A DNA stretch of 43,656 bases from Nemertoderma westbladi (lineage: Eukaryota > Xenacoelomorpha > Nemertodermatida > Nemertodermatidae). Within the stretch, counting starts at the first letter, position 1; each line of letters begins with the position of its first letter. The notes beneath the pieces are model-generated. The model saw only the letters and a program-made list of their open reading frames with translations, did no database searches and had not been told where the DNA came from. Both the position numbers and the translations under genes were made by a program. Positions 30,396-40,095 of the stretch are shown in pieces. The stretch covers positions 1-43,656 of the forward strand of contig JAUCBJ010002452.1 in assembly GCA_032718475.1 (NCBI GenBank), in the 5' to 3' direction.

Positions 30396-31904
30396 ATGGC
30401 AAACCAGGGTGCGGTATTTGCCCCGAGAGCTGACTCGGCAAAAAAGCACCCTCCAACCCCCACTATGGATTACATTAGCAATGCGGAGGTCCGGCCACTA
30501 GAGGCCAGTGGAATTACCGGACACAATCGGCCTCACAGGCGTCAGTTAACTCCTGACCGGCTGCCTGTCTCACCCCCTACTGGAGAGAGAGCAGCCAACA
30601 ATTCTTTGAGTCCCTTTCCTGATGACCTTTCTGGCCCAAACCCTGGGTCACCAGGAAGGCCAGATTGTGATGGGGAGAGGGATTCTGGAGTTGGAGGTTA
30701 CTCTCATGTTCCACCCCGACCAACAAAGCCATTGGTGAATCTGAGGCAAGTCACAAGACTAGCCTCAGTAAACACCCTAACACTCGGGTCCCCAATGCGA
30801 CAAGGTGAGCTGACTGCCTTGGCAGATAAGCTTTCTCTTAGTGCAGTGGGTGTTCAAGAGCACCGAATGCAGACTGGACAGACTGATGAGGTTCTGATTA
30901 AGGACATGGGGGGCGGTTGGCGACTCGCCCTCACGTCAGCAGATGATAGTGGCAATGGTGGAATTGTTCTATTGATGAATCCAACTGCACATGCAGCATT
31001 GGATAAAATAGACCAAATCTCTAACCGCATCATCCGTTGCCACTTCTCATGTTCTGGAAGACTGGCTAAGAAATTTCCTAAGGTGTTTCTGATTGTGTGC
31101 TACTCTCCAACTAGTGTTGCCCCTGTAGAGGAGGTGGAAAATTTCTACCACAATCTACAAGCAGCTACTGATGGAGTGGATCAGCATGCATTCTTAACAT
31201 TCCTGGGAGACTTTAATGCAAGTCTGCATCAATCACCTACATCGCCCTGGGTCTATAGCAATAGTGTTAACCGAAATTCTGTCCATCTTCAGGATTTTAT
31301 CTCTGGAAATGGATTGTTTTCGGCTGGAACCCAGTTCAAGAAGCGAACTGGAAAGCTATGGACTCATAGTGGACCCAGTGGTCACAAGTCCCAGATAGAC
31401 CATATTCTGTTTCGTAGGAAATACAGGAGCTCTATACAAGAATGTAATGCATTTACACTTCGACCCTTCTCCAGTGATCACCACCTTATTGTGGCCAAGG
31501 TAAGAAGACTTAGTCTGCGTGCTAGCAGAACAACGAAATCTGCCTTGCCGCGGCATGACTGGTCCTCTCTGTTGCAACAGCCAAGTGTGAGATCCAGCTT
31601 CACACTACAGCTGATCAACAGGTATGAGGCTCTTGCCTCTGAGGCGGCAGATCACTGTGAGGACTATACTGCCTTTACAGAAGCAGTTAAGTTAGCAGCT
31701 GCAGAAACAGTTCCTGTATACACTCGAAACAGGAAAAGGGCCCCCTGGACTGACAACAAAATTCAGAAGTGCCGAAATGACCTCTATACGGCGCAGAAAG
31801 AGTCCCGACTCAAACAGACTACAGCGGCCAAGAATGCAGTTAAGGCTGCATCTAGGTCCCTGAACAGGCAGTACTCTGTTAATCTACAGGAGCTAATAAA
31901 CTAA
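30396..31904 (+). pseudogene. LINE B N-terminus and APE endonuclease
   Basis: Starts at the first ATG of the frame (30396; upstream frame opens with TTG at 30375). The first ~110 residues are Pro/Ser-rich and disordered. The AP-endonuclease fold follows: 'VGVQEHRM' (catalytic Glu), 'IVCYSPTS', 'TFLGDFNASL' (Asp-Asn), 'KSQIDHILFRR' and 'RPFSSDHHLIVAKV' (Asp-His) between about 30850 and 31505, so all canonical active-site blocks are present. It then runs into a basic linker ('RNRKRAPWTDNKI'). A TAA at 31902 interrupts the frame, which continues in the same register into the RT N-terminal region. The enzyme would nick target DNA to prime reverse transcription. N-terminal extension has no recognised domain. 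Confidence 0.88.
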
Positions 31905-33285
31905 CAGGTTGATGCCATCAATGATGCTGACGACAGCAGGCAATCATCCCAGGCATGGAAATCAATCTATCTGCTTACTGGGCGGAATAGCCAACCAACC
32001 ACCAAGGTTAAGGCTGAATCACCAGCCGATCGCCTCAATGGTTGGAAAGCCCACTTTGAAAAGCTCCTCAATAATGACAGGGTATTGCCTGATAACTTTA
32101 TAGAAGTAAAAGTGTCTGCGTCTGTACTCCCAGATATTCCCATTGGCGATATCTCCTTTGCAGAAGTGAAGGCTGCTGCAAAGAGCATTAAGACCAATCG
32201 TGCCAGTGGAGTAGATGGTGTTCCTCCTGAGGTCTTTAAAATACCTGAGTGTTTAAAGCTCATCTATCCCATCATAGTAGATACATCATCATATGTACCG
32301 AACAACAAGAGTCCCACAAGAAATGAAAACAAATAAGTTGGTGCCAGTTCCCAAGAAGGGCAACCTAACACTCTATGGTTCTTTTCGGGGAATCTCATTG
32401 ATCTCGATTGCTGCAAAGCTATACAATAGGATTCTATTAAATCGCATCAGGGATCCCATTGAGAGACTGCTCCGTGGAAATCAGAATGGGTACCATAAAG
32501 GTCGTGGGACCATGGAGCCCATTTTGGCACTTAGAAGGATAATTGAAGAATTATCAAAAAAGAAAGACAGGCATCTGGCTGTTATCTTTGTTGACTTCTT
32601 CAAGGCCTTTGATTCAGTCTCTCGCTCACGTATGTTCAGCATACTTTCATTATATGGGATTCCTGATGAAATTATTGCAGCAATCAGATCAGTATACGAT
32701 GGTTCGACAACATTTGTGTCTACTGTTGACGGTGACACAGAACCATTTGAAGTGTTATGGGGCGTCCTCCAAGGAGACACACTTGCACCATTCTTGTTCA
32801 TTATTGTGGTTGACTATGTTCTACGCATGTCCTTAGATCATCATAATGATGATGGGGTGATGATAACTCCACCTACTGGCTCCAGAAGTCGAGGAAATCC
32901 TGCCAAGTACCTAACTGATCTAGACTTTGCTGATGACTTAGGAGTACTCTCAGAATCATTAGAGGGAGCCCAACGGCTCCTCAGCTCATTAGAACATGCT
33001 GCTTCTAGTGCTGGTCTTTTTATTAACTTCAGAAAGACCGAAATTCTGACCGTTAACTTTGAAAGTCCTCAGCAAGTCTCTGATCGGATGAGCATAAGCT
33101 CAAAGGATGGTATGCTTGAGCATGTGGACGGCTTCTGTTACCTGGGATCATGGATCCGGAAGTCAGGTGAGGACCTTCGAATACGTAAGGGAAAGGCATG
33201 GGCAGCCTTGAATAGGCTTCCAGGATTTGGAAGTCAACGAGAATTAATCGGAAACTTAAGGTCCGAATATTTAGAGCAGCAGTAG
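31905..33285 (+). pseudogene. LINE B reverse transcriptase
   Basis: In register with the endonuclease until about 32300: 'DRLNGWKAHFEKLLNN' and 'KTNRASGVDGVPPEVFKIPE' (start of RT). A +1 change near 32280-32305 leads to 'KLVPVPKKGNL', 'SFRGISLISIAAKLYNRIL', 'NQNGYHKGRGTMEPIL' and 'VIFVDFFKAFDSVSRSRMF' (motif A, Asp intact). Then come 'GVLQGDTLAPFLFIIVVDYV' (motif B), 'LDFADDLGVLS' (motif C, FADD intact) and 'INFRKTEILTVNF'. The frame shifts again near 33220, after 'AWAALNRL'. Catalytic residues are all preserved, which supports a recent origin. Confidence 0.9.
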
Positions 33286-33742
33286 TTCCAGTACTCCTCT
33301 ACGGGAGTCCATGCTGGGCTCTAACTGCTGAGGACACCAAATCTCTGGATGGCACATTCACAAGAATGCTACGCCGGGTTCATTGTGTCAAGTACAATGC
33401 ACACATCTCCAACCAGACACTATATAACATTGGAGGTGTCTCATTGGTTCCCCCAAGCTTGACAGTAGAACAAAATCGCCTCCGCATTGCAGGACATTGC
33501 TTTCGCCGTGAGGACCAGCCAGTGCATAATCTTGTACTTTGGCAGCCTCATGGAGTGAATAAGCATGGTGGACAGCCCATGACTTTCTTGAGACGCATCT
33601 TAAAGGACACTGGTCTTAAAGATGCGGATGATCTAGCAAATGTCATGGGTGATAGGGAGTTGTGGCGGTGCAATTTTGTTGACAAGCCGGTACAGCATTC
33701 TTAAAAATGCAGCTGTAATGCAGCATGCCGATCCTAGTAGTA
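33222..33742 (+). pseudogene. LINE B C-terminal region and 3' tail
   Basis: In the third register: 'RAAVVPVLLYGSPCWAL', 'TRMLRRVHC', 'LTVEQNRLRIAGHCFRRED' and 'HNLVLWQPHGVNKHGGQPMT' to a TAA at 33702-33704. This post-RT region is shared by many RTE-type elements. The 3' UTR is only ~38 bp and ends 'cctagtagtag', matching the 3' end of the truncated copy at 1889-2179. Confidence 0.88.
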
Positions 33743-33752
33743 GTCTTGTCAT

Positions 33753-33864
33753 ATATTTTCCTTGTAGGGCTGACCTCGATGTTTGGTGGCTGCCCAAGCA
33801 AGTTGATGAAGTGATTTTTGTGATTTTTTCGAAATTCGAGTGCTATTCGAGATCTCGATTCGAT
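33753..33864 (-). pseudogene. RTE-like LINE 'A', 5'-most piece (nest layer 2)
   Basis: Lies between the right target-site duplication of LINE B (33743-33752) and that of LINE A (33865-33879). On the minus strand its frame runs without a gap into the 'DKTLPIETGDFTPAEL' sequence at 29970 when LINE B is set aside. Only ~110 bp remain, so LINE A was 5'-truncated before or within the RT N-terminal region and lost its endonuclease. Confidence 0.75.
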
Positions 33865-34489
33865 GATTCGAGATTAACTAGAGCTCCATTAGACTCTGAG
33901 ACCAAGAATCCTATTATCATTCCTGGGAAGTCACCATTAGCTCTACTCATAGTATGGCACTATCATGAAAGAAATCTACATTCAGGACAGAACTGGCTTA
34001 CTGTACATTTCAGGCAGAGGTTCTGGATAACTGGGATTAATACAATAACTAGATTTTTCAAGATTTTGAAGCATTGTCTAGTATGTAGACATTACCTGGC
34101 ACTACCACTAACTCAGAGAATGTCAGATTTACCATCCGAGAGAGAGAGACTGTTATGGACCATTCTCCATGTTTCAAGGGAGGACAACTGTCAAGTGCTG
34201 GGGAGTTATTTTTACCTGTTTTAGATCAAAGGCAATATATTTAGATATAGTACATAATGAAACTGGGTATGCATTCATCAATGTGCTACGCAGGTATGTT
34301 ACACAATGTGGAAATTAAAAATGATGTATAATGATAATGGAACAAACTTTGTAGGTGGTTAACGAGTCTTACGGGAAACTGTTTTGGAATGGTTCCAAGA
34401 ATCCAATTTACAGCGATTTCAAGACCATTATGCAATAGAATGGCGTTTTCAAACTCCAGTTGCACCACACACAAGTGGTGTATGGTTAA
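33865..34489 (+). pseudogene. BEL/Pao integrase, middle piece (nest layer 1)
   Basis: The plus strand resumes BEL/Pao sense with 'APLDSETKNPIIIPGKSPLA', then the zinc-binding segment 'LIVWHYHERNLHSGQNWL' and 'HCLVCRHY' (H-H-C-C; 33950-34095) and 'RMSDLPSERE'. Frames then break. A core with 'YLDIVHNETGYAFINVLRR' (first half) and 'YNDNGTNFVGG' (second catalytic Asp, about 34330-34360) is followed by 'FQTPVAPHTSGVW' just before the TTAA at 34486. The integrase resumes at 36058 after the piggyBac-like insertion. Multiple frame changes inactivate it. Confidence 0.85.
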
Positions 34490-36057
34490 CCCTATTAGTA
34501 CCGGGCTATAAAATGCTGTACAAATACCGGGAGGGGGTCATATTGACCCCCCCCCCCCCCCCCCCCCCTCTAAAATCTACAAATATTTACGAAAACGTCT
34601 GATTTTTTGTTTGTACGTAGGTATCACTTGTCTGGATCCGACCGAAAAAAAAAATTTTCGAAAAAATGTACTGGAGTGGTTATATTGCAGCACCAAAATT
34701 ACAAGTAGTGCACAATTTTCACAAAATTTGAAAGTTACATTTTCGGCTAATTATTTTTCAATACAGGTTTTCTGGGGTGCAAAAAACATTGGAAAATATT
34801 TAAAAATGATATGATTACTATAAATGGCCGTTTAGTCCTCTCTGCGTAGGAAAAAAATGAAAAAAACAAGTAACCAGCACTTTTCAGGTAGAACACAAAA
34901 TTTTTAATTCACTTATACGATGCTATAAATTCACATTTTCAGGTTTTCGATTGCGCTGATTCTAATGGAATTCCTTTTTAATATGCCAGATCATTGATAC
35001 TTGTATTTTTCGGCGTAATTTGGCAAATTTTGGTGCTAGCACCAAATTTCGTACCCATCACCAAAAAGTACAAGTTTGCGATGTCCAGTGCTGTTTTTAT
35101 GGATTCCATCGGATTCAGGACCCTCATAAACCCGTATAACGCAAGAAACAAGGTGATACTATCTCTGATAAATTTGCATATTTTCCAAAATTTGGTGCTG
35201 GCACAACAATTTTCACCCACTGGCGAAAAATACCAGTTTGAGAACTTTTATGAAATTTTTACTGATTCCATTGAATTCAGAACCATCACAAACCCGTACA
35301 ACGCAAGAAACAAGGTGACACAATCAATTGATATATTTGATGGTTTTCAAAATTTGGTGCTAGCACCACATTTTGCACCCACATCCGAAAAATACAAGTT
35401 TGAGATGTCTAGTTCGATAATTATTTATTCCATTGAATTCAGAACAGCCATAAACCTCTAAAACGCAAGAAATAAATTGTCACAAGCAATTTTATCTATC
35501 GAATGAATTTTCAAAATTTCGTGCTAGCACCAAAATTTGCACACAGCACCGAAAAATACAAGTTTGATACGCTTGGTGCAACTCGTATATATTTCATCGA
35601 ATCCAGAACCCAAAAAACCCCAATTGCGTAAAAAACAAGTTTCAAACAATCAATTTACAAAATTGACATAATTCAAAATTTGGTGCTGGCACCAAAATTT
35701 GGCACCCACCGAAAAAAACAAGTTTGAAATTTCTAAATCAATTTATATGAATTCCATCAAATTTTTAACACCAAAAAACCGGTGTAAATCAAAAATACAG
35801 ATGTTACAATTCATATTTAATGAAATGTAATTTTCAAAAAACGTCTCAAAAAAAGTGCCAAAAATAGGGTTAAAAAATGGTCTATAACTCGAAAAGTACC
35901 CAATATTTTTGAAAACGGTTTTCACTACTAGGAAGACAATAGATTTTTAGGAAAAGTCAAAAAATTTCAGATTCCCAACTGCGTTTGCGATAAGAATTAT
36001 AATAACAAAACCACGGGGGGGGTCATATTGACCCCCCCCCCCCCGGGTTTAATAGGG
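34490..36057 (+). mobile_element. piggyBac-like nonautonomous element inserted at TTAA
   Basis: TTAA at 34486-34489 and 36058-36061 flank inverted tips CCCTATTA.. and ..TAATAGGG. Just inside each tip is the same perfect hairpin GGGGGTCATATTGACCCCC (about 34535-34555 and 36017-36038), extended by C runs. TTAA targets and CCC/GGG tips are diagnostic of the piggyBac superfamily. The 1568-bp interior encodes no transposase. It carries a five-unit 162-bp repeat (see separate entry) and the terminal block 'gaaaacggttttca' shared with the fragment at 1-298. It interrupts the BEL/Pao integrase at the codons for 'SGVW', and the integrase sense continues on the other side. Confidence 0.88.
34990..35740 (+). 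repeat. Five 162-bp tandem repeats inside the piggyBac-like element
   Basis: Anchored on the palindrome GGTGCTAGCACC (or a variant) at 35032, 35194, 35356, 35520 and 35682: spacings are 162, 162, 164 and 162. Each unit has 'caaaatttggtgctagcacca.attt', 'cacc.aaaaataCAAGTTTGa', 'attccat(t/c)gaattcagaacc' and 'cgcaagaaacaaggtgaca'. Since 162 is 54 codons, frames stay open across the first three units on the plus strand (34994-35461), giving a repeated 54-residue phrase around 'FRT..NPYNARNKV'. The minus strand is also partly open. I regard these frames as a side effect of the period. The fourth and fifth units break the frame. Confidence 0.9.
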
Positions 36058-36520
36058 TTAAAGGAGCACTAAGAATCGCAATAGGTGATACACATCACAG
36101 AAGACTCTTTAAGAACAATACTCTGTGAAATTGAAGCGACATTAAACAATCGTCCATTAGTGCCAATCAATAATGATTCTACCAGAGGATTTGTTTTCAG
36201 AACAGCATCTACGGATTGCAGATTGAAAAAGGGCACAGGTATCATCTGCTCACAGGTGGCGTGTATGGCTAAAACAATATATAATAACTTTGAGATCACG
36301 AATGAAATGGCACTCAGCTAAGAGGAATATAAGAAAAGGTGACCTTGTATTATTAGTAGAAGGAAATTTTGATAGAACAAGATGGCCTATGGCTCGAGTG
36401 GTAGAAGTTCATCCTGGAGAAGATGGAATTGTTTGGACTGTAACTGCTACAGCACGTGGTACACACCAGCGACCAGTATCCAAACTATGCCCTCTCGAGA
36501 ATTGTGATGATGAATAACAA
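36058..36520 (+). pseudogene. BEL/Pao integrase end and DUF5641, right piece (nest layer 1)
   Basis: Begins 'GALRIAIGDTH' (frame at 36063), then shifts to 'SLRTILCEIEATLNNRPLVP' (36103-36160), the C-terminal part of the integrase core. It ends with DUF5641: 'KRNIRKGDLVLLVEGNFDRT', 'WPMARVVEVHPGEDGIVWTV' and 'RPVSKLCPLEN', with a TAA at 36515-36517. The DUF5641 part is intact over ~75 codons. The same module closes the BEL/Pao element at 10123, but sequence differs enough to be a separate family. Confidence 0.88.
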
Positions 36521-36937
36521 GACCTGGTATGGACGATAACAAGTGTAACTAGTAAATTAAGAGTAAAATAAGAGTAAATTAAGAGTAAATTAAGATTTTC
36601 CATAACAAGGATAAACTATATTAAAAATGATGTAAGAAATATGAAATCAAACATCACCAATGGATTATGACTCTGACTCTGACAATAGATTCTAGAATTA
36701 TGACAAGATTTACTAATATTATGGTATATCATAAACTATCAATAACAAATGGCCACAGGAAATTTACTCTCTTGACACTTCATTATGGAGATGTGGAAAG
36801 CAAATGTATGATGTGGGTAAGGGATGTCAGGGAAAAGGATAGGAATGACGAAACATGAAACATACTAGATACTGTAATACAATGAATCTGATGAAAGATG
36901 ACAGCAATGTATCATAATTAATAATGGTATGCTTATT
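36521..36937. other. BEL/Pao 3' flank, unassigned
   Basis: A 12-bp unit 'agtaaattaaga' repeats about four times at 36549-36597. The 3' LTR should start in this interval, but no LTR border could be fixed without a partner LTR. Confidence 0.45.
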
Positions 36938-38564
36938 AGGGCGGTGCGTTTTTTACTTTTTTTCGATTTCATTGTTCTACCGGTGCACAAAAGTTGCCAA
37001 ATGGTAAAAAAATAAGGCAAAAAAAATTTCTTTAAATTTCATCATATCTTCACGGATCCCAAGAGGGTTGAAATTTTGAGCCATTGCGATGCGCCATAAT
37101 TAAATTTATAGCAATATAACACATTAATGCAAGATCAATGACTCAAGAAAGAACTTCCTACATGCATCAAATGGGTCCAAACTTAGTTAGATACCAACAT
37201 TTTAATTTTTGGATCAAGGGAACTAGTGCCACAGGCACATGGACAGAACCTACCATTTGGCTATAGTGGGGATAATTCTCAATTTTCGCGATAGCCAATT
37301 TTGATTTCTCCTACTGCATTAATATTATGCTCATTAGAACCGCAATGTCCGATTTAGTGGTGGTAGACACCTTCAAAACAAACGTAGAGCGAATAGTTCT
37401 TGAGATATCGCAGAAAATGTGAAGTACGGCACAAGTCTACATTACCGCCTTGATGTGATATGGACAAATACACAATAAATGATATTTTGAATTATCTCAA
37501 GGAATCAAAAAATAGACACATCACAGAAATGATCGATATAGTGGGTGAAGACACCTTCAAAATAAGAGTAGAGTCATTAGTTCTTGAGTTATTTTACAAA
37601 ATGTCAAGACTATGTCCACCAATTACTACTTGATATTGAGTTGACCCATTCCACACATTTTGTACAAAAACTATAGTGAATTATGTACTACTCTTTAATT
37701 TTGAAGGTCTCTGTATACACTAAATCAATTTGTTGCAGTGATGTGTATATTTTTGATGCCTTAAGATAATTAGAAGTAACATTTTTGTATATTTGTCTAT
37801 AAATCATCAAGGCAGTAATGTTGACATGTGCCAAAGTGTGTTTTTGTACAAAATGTGTGGAATGGGTCAACTCAATATCAAGTAGTAATTGGTGGACATA
37901 GTCTTGACATTTTGTAAAATAACTCAAGAACTAATGACTCTACTCTTATTTTGAAGGTGTCCTCACCCACTATATCGATCATTACTGTGATGTGTCTATT
38001 TTTTGATTCCTTGAGATAATTCAAAATATCATTTATTGTGTATTTGTCCATATCACATCAAGGCGGTAAGGTAGACTTGTGCCGTACTTCACATTTTCTG
38101 TAATATCTCAAGAACTATTCGCTCTATGCTTGTTTTGATGGTGTCTACCCACACTAAGTCGGCCATTGCGGTTCTAATGAGCATAATAATAATGCCGTAG
38201 GAAAACTAAAAGTTGTCCATCACCAAAATTGAGAATGATCATCACTTGCGCCAAAGAGTAGGTTCTGGTCATGTGCCTGTGGCACAACTTCCCTTGATCC
38301 AAAAATTAAAATTTTGGTATCTAACTAAGTTTGGACCCATTTGATGACATTTGATGCATGCAGGAAGTTCTTTTTTGAGTCATTGATCTTTCATCCATGT
38401 GTTATATTGTTATAAATTTCATTATGGTGCATCGCGATGGCACAAAATTTCAACCCTCTTGGGATCTGTGAAGACATAGACATGAGACGACGAGACGTGA
38501 AGACATTTGCCTTATTTTTTTACCATTTGGCAACTTTTGTGCACCGGTAGAACAATGAAATCGA
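36938..38564. mobile_element. Long palindromic (foldback) element, copy 2
   Basis: Starts AGGGCGGTGCGTTTTTTACT like copy 1 (2551) and ends 'gcaccggtagaacaatgaaatcga' (38564), the complement of its own start minus the last ~22 bases. Arms 36938-37670 and ~37840-38564 are inverse copies; a ~170-bp spacer lies between. 'ttgatattgagttgacccattcca' at 37630 and its complement at 37860 mark the inner stem. Within each arm, units of ~184 bp carry 'gatttagtggtggtagacaccttcaaaa' (37350) and 'gatatagtgggtgaagacaccttcaaaa' (37533), each followed ~35 bases later by 'agttcttgag'; a third unit is in the loop. No protein is encoded. Both copies have lost part of their right tip. Confidence 0.88.
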
Positions 38565-38875
38565 TTCGACATCAAGGATCTAAGGCCGTGTATAAGATCC
38601 AAAGTCTCACAACTAGATAGAGCCCAGGATCTAAGTTCGTGTCTAGGATCTCAGGTAGCACCCCTGGTTCCCAGCCGAGTTCCCCTAGAAACTAATATTA
38701 TTGCTTTTCACAGCTGGTTTCAGGTGGTTTCAGCTGGTTTCAGGTGGTTTCAGCTGGTTCAGTATTTTAGTTCGTACCATTAATGTGGCTGTTTCGGTGG
38801 TATTGCTTTGTGGGTCCAACCAATCATGCGTCATAGTGCTGTGGCCAATGTACATATGTATGTATTTATGTTTAC
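38565..38875. other. Two short tandem repeats; putative intron
   Basis: 'aggatctaag(g/t)(c/t)cgtgt.taggatc' occurs twice at 38574-38662. 'ggtttcagctggtttcaggt' repeats at 38711-38762 (period 22). No coding signal. On the minus strand this would be the intron after the FN2 exon. Confidence 0.55.
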
Positions 38876-39073
38876 CAAAACAATTTGTAGAGCAGTAATC
38901 CCATCCTCCCATCGGCATCGGTTCCACGGCATTATTGTGGTTAAAATTTGAGACAGTAGCACACCAATAAGAATTGGGGTTTACAGGATGCTGAATACAT
39001 TCATTGTTAACAACTGAGAAATACACGAAGGGAAATGCACAGAATTGTCCACCTTCTGTTGTACAAGCGTTAT
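38876..39073 (-). CDS. Fibronectin type II (FN2) domain exon
   Basis: Minus strand: acceptor 'ttttatgtgttacag' then 198 bases (66 codons) then donor GTAAACA. Read in phase 1 it has 'GGQFCAFPFVYF', 'NNECIQHPVNPNSYWCATVS', 'NFNHNN' and 'GGWDYCSTNCF'. This matches the FN2 signature C-x2-PF-x-Y-x7-C-x10-WC-x4-N-F, with the closing W-D-Y-C after a loop of 13 residues, where 3-5 are usual. Two further cysteines (one before, one after) resemble other FN2 borders. FN2 domains are extracellular, two-disulphide modules that bind collagen or glycans. Phase 1-1 borders are the rule for shuffled extracellular modules. The open frame continues past the donor, but the cysteine pattern is complete before it. 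The rest of the gene is not identified. Confidence 0.78.
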
Positions 39074-40095
39074 CTGTAACACATAAAATTTACGTCATAG
39101 ACAAAAGTAGACATGAACATTGGCTAAGTTTATATTAAATATTTATAATATTGGCCCGTATGCCTAAAACACTTACGACAACGATAGTAACTTTTTCCGA
39201 TCATACCATAATTGGTATGTATATCGACTTTCGTTACTTTCCAGTATTTTCGGTATCATTACCGATACCTGGCGATCGACGCTACGTAGTGAGTAATGCT
39301 ATATGTAATGGTTATTTACTTATAAAGTATATAAAAATTGGAACAATTGGAACAACGAAAACAATTGGATTCAGCTGGAAACTTCTAGAAAAACCTACAG
39401 TAGATCCATCAAGTTGGCAGAAAACTATAATAAGTAGTTGGCTATATTTGTTCTGCGACAACATTGCTTCTGCACATTATATAAATAAATTTATTACTGT
39501 ATACTCTGAAAGAGAGCGAAGCGAGCGTTAAAATGCCTACAACGGGAAAACTCAACACACGAGGGCAGAATATCTGATTTTTGCTAAAGAAAATGAGTGG
39601 AAAATAGTGTTTTCTGTTACGTTTTTATATGAATATATTATATTGTTTTTTTTTGAAAAAAGTATCACGAGCGATATCACTGTGTTCTTTGATTTCTTAG
39701 GCAGAAGTTGCCGGTCCTTCGAATTACCACAAAACAACCCAAAGACCCAAACTAGTTCAAAAATACCCAAAAAACAGTAACCTGATCCGTTTTGGGGTGT
39801 ATTCTGGGGTATTTAAAGTAATTTTTAAATTTTAAATAATCTTAAATAATCTTTAAATATCTTTAAATAATCTTTAAATATCTTTAAATAATTTTAAATA
39901 ATTTAAATAAACGTTTTTAAATAATCAACATTGTTTTAAATCTGCAGTTAAATCTCACCTCCGTGTGCAATGTAAAAATGGGTTCAATAGTCCTACAGTA
40001 AGTTATTAGTTGATTAATTATTTACAATTTATACTGTAATTACGTTTTATATTAAATGATATATAACGTTATATATATTATATGTACATTACATC
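39074..40095. other. No firm gene (putative intron)
   Basis: A plus-strand frame of ~125 codons (39151-39531) has no recognisable domain, unremarkable composition and opposes the FN2 exon strand; I do not call it. A 'ctttaaataat' minisatellite fills 39820-39925. Confidence 0.45.

Larger units (their letters stand above)
29961..33752 (+). mobile_element. RTE-like LINE 'B', nearly full length (nest layer 4)
   Basis: A perfect 10-bp target-site duplication, GTCTTGTCAT, at 29961-29970 and 33743-33752 brackets a 3772-bp element (29971-33742). It has a 5' UTR of ~425 bp, an APE endonuclease, RT, a C-terminal region and a short 3' tail with (TAG)n. It sits in LINE A in the opposite orientation. Only one nonsense codon and two frameshifts separate it from an open polyprotein, so it is relatively young among the elements here. 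A 280-bp relative lies at 1889-2179. Clade assignment as RTE-like is from overall APE-RT layout and short tandem-repeat 3' ends and is moderate. Confidence 0.9.

Noticed and set aside
34994-35461. 155-codon open frame considered as a repeat-protein gene
   Set aside because: It is explained by three 162-bp DNA repeats whose length is a multiple of three. The opposite strand is also partly open and units four and five break the frame.
39151-39531. 126-codon plus-strand frame
   Set aside because: No recognisable domain, AT-rich composition without protein-like bias, and it lies in the presumed intron 5' of the minus-strand FN2 exon.
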